DNA of 64,000 nucleotides from VYDC01 sp963667515. GTDB lineage: Bacteria; Chloroflexota; Dehalococcoidia; UBA2979. Made by a program: the position numbers and the translations under genes. The notes under the pieces are model-generated. The model saw only the letters and a list, made by a program, of their open reading frames with translations, did no database searches and was not told where the DNA came from. Positions 17,373 to 25,382 of the stretch are shown in pieces. The stretch is taken from assembly GCA_963667515.2 (NCBI GenBank), contig CAXXXY010000007.1:124001-188000 (forward strand). The letters run 5' to 3'. Position 1 is the first letter of the stretch; each line of letters begins with the position of its first letter.

Positions 17373-18917
17373 GTGAGCAGCGAGATCGGGCCGCGGGAGC
17401 GCGCCGCCGCGCTGGCCGGGCGCGCCGCGGGCGTGCTGGCGCGTCGCGCCGGGCGCGGAGGAGGCACCGCGCTGCCCGGCCTCGTCGCGGGCCGGCTCGC
17501 GCCGCGGCTGCTGGAGCGCGCGGCCTCGACGCTTGAGCATGGCGTGCTCTGCGTCTCCGGCACCAACGGCAAGACCACCACCACCCACCTGCTCACCGCG
17601 ATCGCGGCGGGCGCGGGGCTCGACCCGCTGACGAATGGATCGGGCTCGAACCTCGAGCGCGGGCTGCTCGCGGCGTTCGTCGAGGCGGGCGGGCGCGCGG
17701 GCGCGCTCGACGGCGCGGGCCGCGTTGGCCTGCTTGAGGTCGACGAGGCCGTGCTGCCGCTGCTGCTGCCGCGCCTCCGCCCGCGCGTCGTGGTGCTGCT
17801 CAACCTCTTTCGCGACCAGCTCGATCGCTACGGCGAGGTCGACTCCGTCGCCGGGGGCTGGCGGCGCATGCTCGCCGAAGCGGAGCGCCCGCCCACGCTG
17901 GTGCTCAACGCTGACGATCCCGCCGTCGCGATGCTCGCCGAGGAGGTCGAGGGGCGGCCGGGCGCGCGCGTGATCCGTTTCGGCGTCGAGGCGCCGAGTG
18001 GCGCGGCGGCAGGCGGGGCGGCGCCCCGCGCGGTCGCCGGCGGCGCCGTCGATGCGCGCTTCTGCCGCTGCGGCGCGCGCCTCGCGCACGACACGCTGCT
18101 ACTGGGCCACCTCGGCGCGTGGCGCTGCCCCTCGTGCGGTCGCGCGCGGCCGGCGCCCGAGGTGGAGGCGGGCGCTGTCGTGCTGACCGCCGCCGGCGCG
18201 AGCTTCGAGCTGCGCGCGCGTCTCTCCGGCGCCGGGCTGCAGCGCGCCCGCGTCGAGCTGCAGCTGGCGGGGCTGCACTCCGTCTACAACGCGCTCGCGG
18301 CGGCGGCGGGCGCGCTCGCGCTCGGCGTCTCGCCGCTCGCCGCCGCGCACGCGCTGGCGGGCGCGCGGCCCGCCTTCGGGCGGCAGGAGGCGTTCGCCGT
18401 CGAGGGGCGCGAGGTGCGGCTGCTGCTGGCGAAGAACCCGACGGGGCTCTCCGAGGTGGTGCGCACGTTGACCGCCGAGGCGCCCGCTGGCGAGGATGCG
18501 CCCGCGCCGGCGGACGCGCCCGCGCTGCACCTGCTGCTCGCGCTGAACGACGGCGTGCAGGACGGCCGCGACACCTCGTGGATCTACGACGCGGAGCTGG
18601 AGGCGCTCGCGGGGCGCGTCGCGCACCTCGTGGCCTCGGGGCTGCGGGCGGACGACATGGCGCTGCGGCTGCTGCTGGCGCGGGTGCGCTCCGACCTCGT
18701 CGAGCCGCAGCTGGAGACGGCGCTCGACGCGGCGCTCGCCGCGACCCCGGCGGGCGGCTCGCTCTCGGTGGTCGCGACCTACACGGCAATGCTCGTGCTG
18801 CGCGAGGAGCTCGCGCGTCGCGCCGGCCGCGCGCACTACTGGGAGCGCGACGGCGACGCCGAGGCGGCGGCGGGCGCGGGTGCAGGCGCCGCCGCCGCCC
18901 GGGACGAGCGACGGTGA
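17373..18917 (+). CDS. murT: Lipid II isoglutaminyl synthase subunit MurT
   Basis: MurT (514 residues) is the Mur-ligase-like subunit that, with GatD, amidates D-Glu of the lipid II stem peptide to D-isoglutamine. It shows the Mur ligase P-loop CVSGTNGKTTTTHLL and ATP-site residues in LLEVDEAVL. A four-Cys zinc ribbon follows (CRCGARL and CPSCGRA). The C-terminal DUF1727 domain contains NPTGLSEVVRTL and LLALNDGVQDGRDTSWIYD. GTG 17373 is the start that best fits; the open frame continues upstream through the inverted-repeat region. The stop overlaps the gatD start by 4 bp. Confidence 0.93.
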   Translation: MSSEIGPRERAAALAGRAAGVLARRAGRGGGTALPGLVAGRLAPRLLERAASTLEHGVLCVSGTNGKTTTTHLLTAIAAGAGLDPLTNGSGSNLERGLLAAFVEAGGRAGALDGAGRVGLLEVDEAVLPLLLPRLRPRVVVLLNLFRDQLDRYGEVDSVAGGWRRMLAEAERPPTLVLNADDPAVAMLAEEVEGRPGARVIRFGVEAPSGAAAGGAAPRAVAGGAVDARFCRCGARLAHDTLLLGHLGAWRCPSCGRARPAPEVEAGAVVLTAAGASFELRARLSGAGLQRARVELQLAGLHSVYNALAAAAGALALGVSPLAAAHALAGARPAFGRQEAFAVEGREVRLLLAKNPTGLSEVVRTLTAEAPAGEDAPAPADAPALHLLLALNDGVQDGRDTSWIYDAELEALAGRVAHLVASGLRADDMALRLLLARVRSDLVEPQLETALDAALAATPAGGSLSVVATYTAMLVLREELARRAGRAHYWERDGDAEAAAGAGAGAAAARDERR

Positions 18918-19708
18918 GCGCCGCCCCCGATGGCCGCGCCGCGGCCGGCCTCCCGGCGGTGCGCGTCGTCTCGCTCTACCCGGACGTGATGGATGTCTAC
19001 GCCGACGGCGGCAACCTGATCGCGCTGGCGGCTCGCTGCCGGCGACGCGGCATCGAGCTCGAGTGCATCGACGTGAGCCTGGGCGACGCGCTACCCGCGG
19101 CCGCCGACCTCGTGCTGATCGGCGGCGGGCAGGACCGCGAGCAGACGCGCGTGGCGCCCGAGCTCGCCGCGCACGGCGCGCGGCTGCGGGCGTGGCGCGA
19201 CGAGGGCGTGGCAATGCTCGCGGTCTGCGGCGGCTACCAGCTCTTCGGCCGCGACTACCGCACGTCGGCGGGCGTCGAGCTGCCGGGCGCTGCCGTCTTC
19301 GACGTGACGACCGTGGCGCCCGCCCCCGGCGAGCCGCGCCACGTCGGCGAGGTGCTCGCCCACTGCGCACTTCCCGAGGGGGGCGAGCTCGCCGGCTTCG
19401 AGAACCACGCGGGGCGCAGCTACCTCGGTCCCGGCGCTCGCCCCTTCGCGCGCGTCGAGCGCGGGCGCGGCAACAACGGCGAGGACGGCACCGAGGGCGC
19501 GCTGGCCGCCGAAGCGATCGGCACCTACCTGCACGGGCCGCTGCTGCCTCGACACCCCGCGCTCGCCGATCGGCTGCTCGCGGCCGCGCTGCGCCACCGC
19601 TACGGCGAGGGCGCCCCCCCGCTGGAGCCGCTCGCCGACCCCTACGCCGCGGCGGCGCACCGCGTCGCCGCCCGCGTCGCACGCAAGCGCGGCGTGCCCC
19701 CGCCCTAG
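18914..19708 (+). CDS. gatD: Lipid II isoglutaminyl synthase glutaminase subunit GatD
   Basis: GatD (264 residues) is a class I (CobB/CobQ-like) glutamine amidotransferase that supplies ammonia to MurT. The nucleophile is the Cys in MLAVCGGYQLFG and the His is in GTYLHGPLLPRHP. The N-terminal strand carries LYPDVMDVYADGGNL, typical of the family. The GTG start overlaps the murT stop. The TAG stop is part of the CTAG at which IS copy 2 inserted, so the coding sequence is unchanged. Confidence 0.93.
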   Translation: MSAAPDGRAAAGLPAVRVVSLYPDVMDVYADGGNLIALAARCRRRGIELECIDVSLGDALPAAADLVLIGGGQDREQTRVAPELAAHGARLRAWRDEGVAMLAVCGGYQLFGRDYRTSAGVELPGAAVFDVTTVAPAPGEPRHVGEVLAHCALPEGGELAGFENHAGRSYLGPGARPFARVERGRGNNGEDGTEGALAAEAIGTYLHGPLLPRHPALADRLLAAALRHRYGEGAPPLEPLADPYAAAAHRVAARVARKRGVPPP

Positions 19709-20760
19709 CTGTAGTTCCCACGTAGGTTGTTGACAGGATGAGGGGCCTCGCCCGCTGCTGTGTGTGACAGCACGGCAGTAGCGAGGAGAGGACACCCTCA
19801 TGGCCCATCGTAACGCGCGGCTGACGCCGCTGACCCGACTCGAGCTCGTGCGGGAAGTGGACGCCGGCTGGCCCCAGGCTGAGGTCGCTCGCCACTTCCG
19901 CGTCTCCCGCCACACCGTTGCCAAGTGGCTGGGGCGCTTCCGGGCGGAGGGAGCGGCAGGGCTCGAGGACCGCAGCTCCGCCCCGCGCGCGCATCCCCGG
20001 CGCACGCCGCCCGAGCTGGAGCGACGCATCTGCGCCGTGCGACGCACGCAGGGATTCGGGCCGCATCGCATCCAGTGGGCGCTCGGGGTCGCCCGCTCCA
20101 CGGTCTACGCCGTGCTGCGGCGCCGCGGCCTCAACCGGCTCGACCGCCTGCACCGCGTCACCCGGGAGCCGGTCCGCTACGAGCACGACGCCCCCGGCGA
20201 CCTGCTGCATCTCGACGTGAAGAAGCTCGGGCGCGTCCCCGAGGGCGGCGGCAAGCGAATGGCGTCTGGCTTCGCCGAGACGCGCTCCGGGCCGCATTCG
20301 CGGCGTTCGCTGGGGCTGGAGTACCTACACGTCGCCGTCGACGACCACAGCCGTTACGCCTACGTCTCCGTCCTGCCCGACGAGCGTGGCGCGAGCTGCG
20401 CCGCCTTCCTCGAGCAGGCGCTCGCGGCCTTCCGCCGGCGTGGCGTGCGCGTGCGCCGGGTCCTGACCGACAACGCGAAGGCCTACACCGTCGCCCGCAG
20501 CTTCCACGGCGCCGCCGCTGCCGCAGACGTGCGGCTGTCGCACACGCGGCCCTACCGCCCGCAGACGAACGGCAAAGCCGAGCGTTTCATCCAGATCCTG
20601 CAGAACGAGTGGGCCTACGCCCGCCCCTACCGCTCCAACGCCGAGCGGCTGCGCCAGCTCCCACGCTGGCTCTACCGCTACAATCACCGCCGACCGCACG
20701 GCGGCGTCGGCGGGGCCGTCCCCGCCTCCCGCCTGTGAACAACCTTCCTGGGTAGTACAG
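19709..20760 (+). mobile_element. IS481-family insertion sequence, copy 2
   Basis: This 1052-bp element lies in the same orientation as copy 1. It is flanked by CTAG at 19705-19708 (containing the gatD stop) and 20761-20764. The bases just outside CTAG differ on the two sides, so the duplicated target is CTAG and not a longer word. Only a few substitutions separate it from copy 1. Confidence 0.95.
19800..20738 (+). CDS. IS481-family transposase, copy 2
   Basis: A 312-residue DDE transposase identical to copy 1 except for Pro to Ser in the KRMASGF segment, plus a silent change. The candidate catalytic Asp, Asp and Glu are all intact. The copy therefore looks active, and its divergence indicates very recent spread. 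Confidence 0.95.
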   Translation: MAHRNARLTPLTRLELVREVDAGWPQAEVARHFRVSRHTVAKWLGRFRAEGAAGLEDRSSAPRAHPRRTPPELERRICAVRRTQGFGPHRIQWALGVARSTVYAVLRRRGLNRLDRLHRVTREPVRYEHDAPGDLLHLDVKKLGRVPEGGGKRMASGFAETRSGPHSRRSLGLEYLHVAVDDHSRYAYVSVLPDERGASCAAFLEQALAAFRRRGVRVRRVLTDNAKAYTVARSFHGAAAAADVRLSHTRPYRPQTNGKAERFIQILQNEWAYARPYRSNAERLRQLPRWLYRYNHRRPHGGVGGAVPASRL

Positions 20761-20883
20761 CTAGTCGCGAGCCCCGAACGCCGAGCCGCGAAGCCCCCGC
20801 GGCGGCGACGCGTGCCCGCCCCCGCGCCGCGTGCGATGATCGAGCGGGCGGCGGGGACCGGCCGGAGCAGCCGCGGGGGTGCC

Positions 20884-21738
20884 GTGCGACTCAGCCGACG
20901 CCGCTTGCTGGGGGGCTGCGCGCTCCTCGCGGTGCTGCTGCTGGCCGGCTGCGGCGGCGACGGCGGTGACGGCGAGGTGCGCGTCATCGCGAACGGCACC
21001 GAGGTGGCACCCACTTCCACGTCGGCCGGCGCGACGGCCAGCGGCACGCCGGCGCCGACCCCTGCGCCGCTCCCCTTCACCCCGACCCCGCCGCCCTCGA
21101 CGCTGGACCCCGAGGATCTGCGCGGCTTCCTCTATCCCCTGGAGGGCGGCTGCCTCCCCGGCTTCGACGAGCTGATGCCCAACGCCCCGCGCGAGTACCG
21201 CAACGGCGTGCACGAGGGCGTGGACTGGTACGTCGGCTCCGCCTGCGCCGCGATCGCGCTCGGCACGCGCGTCTACGCGATGCACGACGGGGTGGTCCTG
21301 CGCGCCGATCACGACTACCTCGACATCACGCTTGCGCAGGTGGAGGAGCTGCAGGCACGCACCGCCGCGCAGGGCTACACCGACCCCGAGGCGCTCGACA
21401 TCTTCCGCGGGCGGCAGGTCTGGATCGATCACGGGCAGGGCGTGCTCACCCGCTACGCGCACCTCTCGGAGATCGCCGAGCGGCTCTTCGTGGGGCTCGC
21501 CGTGCGGCAAGGCGAACCGGTGGGCCTCGTCGGCGAGTCCGGCACCCCCGAGTTCGTGACCGACCCCGGCACCGAGCTGCACCTGCACGCCGAGGTGCGC
21601 GTCGGCGACAGCTTCCTGGGCGCCGGCCTGCCGCCGGCCGAGGTGCGCGCGCTCTACGAGCGGCTCTACGGCCCGCCGGCCGAGGACGCGGGTGCCGGGG
21701 GGCCGCCCCCCGAGGCGACGGCGACGCCTTCAGGCTAG
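20884..21738 (+). CDS. M23-family peptidase-like lipoprotein
   Basis: A 284-residue exported lipoprotein. GTG 20884 gives a signal peptide with basic start (RLSRRR), a hydrophobic core and the lipobox LLAGC. A long Thr/Pro/Ala-rich linker follows. The C-terminal domain resembles LytM/M23 endopeptidases: GVHEGVDWY supplies the first metal His, WIDHGQGVLTRYAHL is the conserved strand pair, and HLHAEV supplies the final HxH. A helical insertion (about residues 150-175) separates the metal motifs. It probably acts on peptidoglycan outside the membrane. The next gene is lgt, which lipidates such proteins. Confidence 0.8.
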   Translation: MRLSRRRLLGGCALLAVLLLAGCGGDGGDGEVRVIANGTEVAPTSTSAGATASGTPAPTPAPLPFTPTPPPSTLDPEDLRGFLYPLEGGCLPGFDELMPNAPREYRNGVHEGVDWYVGSACAAIALGTRVYAMHDGVVLRADHDYLDITLAQVEELQARTAAQGYTDPEALDIFRGRQVWIDHGQGVLTRYAHLSEIAERLFVGLAVRQGEPVGLVGESGTPEFVTDPGTELHLHAEVRVGDSFLGAGLPPAEVRALYERLYGPPAEDAGAGGPPPEATATPSG

Positions 21739-21837
21739 CGCCCGGGCGGCGCCCGCCGCGAGAGGGCGCACGACGCCCCGGGGGGCGCGCGGTACCATCG
21801 TCGGGCCGCACCCGCCCACCGCCGCCTGCGAGGATCC

Positions 21838-22707
21838 ATGCGCTCGCTGCTCTCCGACCCGCTCGCGATCGAGATCCCGTGGGACCCGAACATCGCGGAG
21901 ATCGGCGGCCTGCTCCTCACCTGGCACGGGCTCTTCACGGCCCTCGGCATCCTCGCGGGGGTGTGGCTGGCGCTGCGGCTCGGGCGCGTCATCGACTACG
22001 ACCCGGACGACATCTACTCGATCGCGCTGGTGGCGGTGCCCGCGGGCATCGTCGGGGCGCGGCTGCTCTTCGTCATCGAGCGCTGGGACTTCTACGGCAC
22101 CCGCCCCGGCGACATCATCTCCATCACCGAGGGCGGCATCTCGATCTGGGGTGGCATCCTCGGCGGCATCCTCGGCGGCGCGCTCTACGCGCTGTGGAAG
22201 GGCTTCCCGCTGCTGCGCGGGCTGGACATCGGCGGGGCGGGGCTGCTGCTGGGGCAGGCGATCGGCCGCCTCGGCGACGTCGTCAACGGCGAGCACCTGT
22301 CGACCGTCACGGACCTGCCGTGGGGCGTCATCTACACCGACCCGGACTCGCCCGCCTTCGCGCACTCGGTGGCCGTCGGCGCGGTGCACCCCGCGACCAG
22401 CTACGAGCTTGTGGGCGACCTCGCGATCCTCGGCGTGATGCTGGTGCTCTTCTACGGCCTCTTCCGGCACCGCCCCGGCCTCGTCTTCTTCACCTACCTC
22501 ATCGGCTACGCGACGATGCGCTTCTTCCTCACCTACCTGCGCGTCGACTCCGCCGAGACGCTGAACGGGCTGCTGCGGGTGCCGCAGCTCGTCTCGGTGG
22601 TCGTGCTGCTGGTGGGCGTGCCGCTGGCGATCTGGGTGTGGCGCCGCCCGCCCGCCGCGCCCGCCGCGCCGAAGCCGCCGCCCGGCCGCGTGCCGATCGC
22701 CCGCTGA
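21838..22707 (+). CDS. lgt: Prolipoprotein diacylglyceryl transferase Lgt
   Basis: Lgt (289 residues) transfers diacylglycerol from phosphatidylglycerol to the lipobox Cys. At least six hydrophobic segments are visible. The signature region reads GQAIGRLGDVVNGEHLS, equivalent to the GRxGNFxNGE motif with Asp in place of the usual Asn-Phe. The catalytic-type HGL segment (WHGLFTALGILAG) is near the start. C-terminal residues after the last helix are Pro/Ala-rich. Its position beside a lipoprotein gene is consistent. Confidence 0.92.
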   Translation: MRSLLSDPLAIEIPWDPNIAEIGGLLLTWHGLFTALGILAGVWLALRLGRVIDYDPDDIYSIALVAVPAGIVGARLLFVIERWDFYGTRPGDIISITEGGISIWGGILGGILGGALYALWKGFPLLRGLDIGGAGLLLGQAIGRLGDVVNGEHLSTVTDLPWGVIYTDPDSPAFAHSVAVGAVHPATSYELVGDLAILGVMLVLFYGLFRHRPGLVFFTYLIGYATMRFFLTYLRVDSAETLNGLLRVPQLVSVVVLLVGVPLAIWVWRRPPAAPAAPKPPPGRVPIAR

Positions 22708-22771
22708 CGGGTCGCGGCCCGCCGCGCCCGCGGTGGTACGCTGAGCACATCATGAACGTACTGGGGGACGC

Positions 22772-23029
22772 ATGAAGGCTCGGATACGCAACGCCCTCTG
22801 GGTGGTGACGCTCCTCGTAGGCCTCGCGCTCTACGTCTTGCCAGCGATCGCCCTCGTGGTCTTCTTTGTGTCGTTCATCGCCGCGGTCCTTCTGACCATC
22901 CCGCGGGTGTCGAGTCGGCGAGCGCCTCATGGGCGCCACGAGGACAGCGATCCGCAGGCGGAGTTGAACGCGAAGCCCGACTTCGCGATCACGAAGCACG
23001 ATCCGCGGGGTGGTGGCTTCTTCCGCTGA
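22772..23029 (+). CDS. Small membrane hypothetical protein
   Basis: An 85-residue protein with two closely spaced hydrophobic stretches (LWVVTLLVGLALYVLPAIAL and VVFFVSFIAAVLLTI) and a polar, basic C-terminal tail. A weak GGGG run precedes the ATG. Base composition here is clearly lower in GC than in the neighbours, which may indicate a foreign origin or simply a less constrained gene. No family is recognised. Confidence 0.6.
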   Translation: MKARIRNALWVVTLLVGLALYVLPAIALVVFFVSFIAAVLLTIPRVSSRRAPHGRHEDSDPQAELNAKPDFAITKHDPRGGGFFR

Positions 23030-23067
23030 GACCCCGTCCACTGGCTCGTCTGCCCTCGCGTTACGTC

Positions 23068-23096
23068 TTGACGCGCAGGGAGGGCACGCCTAGCCT
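23068..23096 (+). promoter_or_regulatory. Promoter upstream of the SAM riboswitch
   Basis: TTGACG (23068-23073) and TAGCCT (23091-23096) are separated by 17 bases, giving a good sigma-70-type promoter. Transcription would start around 23103, about 35 bases before the riboswitch. Confidence 0.6.
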
Positions 23097-23135
23097 CGAC
23101 GGGTGTTCCCGAGGCGCGCGAGCGTCCCCGGGGCC

Positions 23136-23260
23136 GTTCATCACGAGTGGCTGAGGGACATCGGCCCGACGAAGCCACGGCAACCGTCCCCATGCCGAGG
23201 GGGTGCGGTGCCACTGCCGACCCGGACTCTGCTCACGTGGCGGCGCCGGGAACGATGAAC
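23136..23260 (+). promoter_or_regulatory. SAM-I (S-box) riboswitch
   Basis: The region matches the S-box aptamer core: ATCACGAGTGGCTGAGGGA, then CGGCCCGACGAAGCC, CGGCAACC and GGTGCCA in order and with correct spacing. The closing P1 stem is perfect: GTTCATC (23136-23142) pairs with GATGAAC (23254-23260). SAM-I riboswitches normally lower expression when SAM is abundant. The following 158 bases to the first gene show no clear T-rich terminator, so control may be translational or through a GC-rich attenuator. The first controlled gene is the threonine-synthase-like enzyme at 23419. Confidence 0.93.
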
Positions 23261-23418
23261 AGAGGCGCTCTCATGCAACTCCCCGTCCCCTGCCTGCGCG
23301 GTTCCACGCCGCCCGCCGCCGTGGCGATGCGCTAGCCCGGTCCGCCGCCGCCCCACGGGGCGCGCGAGCACCGGGCGACCGTCGTCACCCCCAGCCGACC
23401 CGATCTGGAGCTGCCCCC

Positions 23419-24687
23419 ATGTCCTTCGAGCGCGCCCTACGCTGTCGTGAATGCGGGCGGGAGTACCCGCTCGACCCGATCTTCTCCTGCGAGTTCTGCT
23501 TCGGGCCGCTGGAGGTCGCCTACGACTACGACGCGATGCGCGGGCGCGTCACCCGCGAGAGCATCGCGGCGGGCCCGAGCACGCTCTGGCGCTACGCCGA
23601 CCTGCTGCCGTGCGATCCCGAGTTCCGCGTGGACATCGGCACCGGCTTCACGCCGCTGCAGCGCGCTGACCGTCTGGCCGAGGCGCTGGGGCTGCGCACG
23701 CTGTGGCTGAAGAACGACACGGTGAACCCCACCTGGTCGTTCAAGGACCGCGTGGTCTCCGTGGCGATCGCGCGCGCCCGGCAGTTCGGCTTCGACTCGA
23801 TCGCCTGCGCCTCGACGGGCAATCTGGCGAACGCGGTCTGCGCGCACGCGGCGCGCGCGGGCATGGGCGTCTTCGTTTTCATCCCCGACGACCTCGAGCG
23901 CGGCAAGGTGGTCGGCAGCGCCATCTACGACCCGACGCTGGTGATGGTGGACGGCAACTACGACGACGTGAACCGGCTCTGCACGGAGCTCTCGCAGAGC
24001 TACCCGTGGGCGTTCGTGAACATCAACGTGCGCCCCTACTACGCGGAGGGCTCGCGCACGCTGGGCTTCGAGGTCGCGGAGCAGCTCGGCTGGCGCGCCC
24101 CGGACGCCTGCGTGGTGCCCATGGCATCGGGCTCGCTCTACACGAAGATCCACAAGGGGCTGACGGAGTTCGCCACGCTCGGGCTGATCGAGGAGCCGCA
24201 CACGCGCATGTTCGGCGCGCAGGCCGCGGGCTGCTCGCCGATCGCCACGGCCCGCGCGGCGGGGACGCTCAACTTCGTCCCGCAGAAGCCCGACACCATC
24301 GCGCGCTCCCTGGCCATCGGTAATCCGGCCGACGGCTACTATGCGCTGAAGAAGATGGACGAGACGGACGGCGGCGCGGAGATGGCGACCGACGAGGAGA
24401 TCGTCGCGGGTATTCGGCTGCTCGCTGAGACCGAGGGCATCTTCGCCGAGACGGCGGGCGGGGTGACGGTCGCGTGCCTCAAGAAGCTCGTGGAGCAGGG
24501 TGCGATCGCGCCCGAGGAGGAGACGGTCGCCTTCATCACCGGTGCCGGCCTGAAGACGGTGGAGGTGGTGATGGACCACGTCACCGAGCCGCTGCGCGTG
24601 CCCGCCCGTGCCGAGGCGTTCGCGCAGGCGCTGGAGGAGCGGCAGGGCGCTCTCGCCGCGGTGGGCGTCGCCGGGACGGGAGCGTAG
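23419..24687 (+). CDS. thrC: Threonine-synthase-family PLP enzyme (possible O-phosphohomoserine sulfhydrylase)
   Basis: A 422-residue fold-type II PLP enzyme. An N-terminal zinc ribbon (CRECGREYPLDPIFSCEFC) precedes the catalytic domain; the PLP lysine is K109 in TWSFKDRVV, with ASTGNLANAV as the phosphate/substrate loop. By family it converts O-phosphohomoserine to threonine. Its location is unusual: behind a SAM riboswitch and ahead of a NIL protein and a ubiquitin-like sulfur carrier. That makes a role in homocysteine synthesis, with the carrier thiocarboxylate as sulfur donor, a serious alternative (inference). No other threonine or homoserine gene is in the window. Confidence 0.85.
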   Translation: MSFERALRCRECGREYPLDPIFSCEFCFGPLEVAYDYDAMRGRVTRESIAAGPSTLWRYADLLPCDPEFRVDIGTGFTPLQRADRLAEALGLRTLWLKNDTVNPTWSFKDRVVSVAIARARQFGFDSIACASTGNLANAVCAHAARAGMGVFVFIPDDLERGKVVGSAIYDPTLVMVDGNYDDVNRLCTELSQSYPWAFVNINVRPYYAEGSRTLGFEVAEQLGWRAPDACVVPMASGSLYTKIHKGLTEFATLGLIEEPHTRMFGAQAAGCSPIATARAAGTLNFVPQKPDTIARSLAIGNPADGYYALKKMDETDGGAEMATDEEIVAGIRLLAETEGIFAETAGGVTVACLKKLVEQGAIAPEEETVAFITGAGLKTVEVVMDHVTEPLRVPARAEAFAQALEERQGALAAVGVAGTGA

Positions 24688-24689
24688 CG

Positions 24690-24932
24690 ATGGCCAGCCG
24701 TCGCGTGCGCTTCTCCTTCGAGCCGGCGCTGATCCGGGATCCGGTCATCTACCAGATCGGCCATACCTTCGACGTGGTGACCAACATCCGCATGGCCGAC
24801 GTGGACGAGCAGATCGGCTGGGTGATCCTCGAGATCGACGGCGAGGCCGAGGAGATCGATCGCGCGCTCGCGTGGGCGCAGGAGCGCGGCGTGCGGGTCG
24901 ATCCGCTCGCCGGCGACGTGGTGGAAGGCTAG
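24690..24932 (+). CDS. NIL-domain protein
   Basis: An 80-residue stand-alone NIL domain: FEPALIRDPVIYQIGHTFDV at the start, then MADVDEQIGWVILEIDGEAEEID, matching the ferredoxin-like fold found at the C-terminus of methionine ABC transporter ATPases. Stand-alone or ferredoxin-fused NIL proteins occur with homocysteine biosynthesis genes in anaerobes. The gene starts 3 bases after the thrC-like stop and precedes the sulfur carrier by 4 bases, so it belongs to the riboswitch-controlled operon. It may bind a sulfur amino acid or a carrier. Confidence 0.85.
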   Translation: MASRRVRFSFEPALIRDPVIYQIGHTFDVVTNIRMADVDEQIGWVILEIDGEAEEIDRALAWAQERGVRVDPLAGDVVEG

Positions 24933-24936
24933 GCGG

Positions 24937-25218
24937 ATGAGCGTCACGGTGAAGATCCCGACCCCACTGCGTTCGCTCACCGGCGACCGCGACAAGATCG
25001 ACGCGCAGGGGGCGACGCTCGCAGCGCTCGTCGACGAGCTCGACGGCTCCTTCCCGGGCATGCGGGAGCGCCTTTGCGACGAGGGCGGTGGGCTGCGGCG
25101 CTTCGTCAACGTCTACGTCAACGGCGAGGACGTGCGCTTCCTCGAGGGGCTCGACACCGCGCTGGGCGACGGCGACGAGGTCTCGATCGTGCCCGCGGTC
25201 GCCGGCGGCGCGAGCTAG
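24937..25218 (+). CDS. MoaD/ThiS/CysO-type ubiquitin-like sulfur carrier (carrier 1)
   Basis: A 93-residue beta-grasp protein. FVNVYVNGEDVRFLEGLDTALGDGDEV is the conserved central block (quoted here only as a guide to residues about 57-83), and the chain ends VPAVAGGAS. Such carriers are adenylated by an E1-like enzyme at a terminal Gly-Gly and become thiocarboxylates. Here two residues (Ala-Ser) follow the Gly-Gly, so a protease must trim it first. It is the third gene of the SAM-riboswitch operon, unlike carriers 2 and 3. Confidence 0.88.
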   Translation: MSVTVKIPTPLRSLTGDRDKIDAQGATLAALVDELDGSFPGMRERLCDEGGGLRRFVNVYVNGEDVRFLEGLDTALGDGDEVSIVPAVAGGAS

Positions 25219-25290
25219 CGAGGCGACGCGCCGGCCTCGGCGCGCGCCCGTGGGCGGGTCGCCGCGGCCGAGCCTCGAATGAGGGCATGC

Positions 25291-25316
25291 TACAATGTCG
25301 ACCTATTTAGTCGACA
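25291..25316 (+). promoter_or_regulatory. Promoter minus-10 and palindromic operator of the Rrf2 gene
   Basis: TACAAT (25291-25296) is a near-consensus minus-10. Its last base begins a perfect inverted repeat, TGTCGAC (25296-25302) and GTCGACA (25310-25316), around a 7-base AT-rich spacer CTATTTA. The region is strikingly AT-rich for this genome. The position just after minus-10 fits repression by the adjacent Rrf2 protein. Confidence 0.65.
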
Positions 25317-25382
25317 ATTCGCTGGTGCGGCTGTCGGGCGCTCGCCGGGGGCTCGGCGCGCGCGGCGGGGACGGTGGCGGGC

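Noticed and set aside
23255..23335. Short frame starting at an ATG inside the riboswitch P1 stem, a possible leader peptide
   Set aside because: The ATG is part of a conserved pairing stem, there is no ribosome site, and no Cys/Met-rich attenuator pattern is seen.
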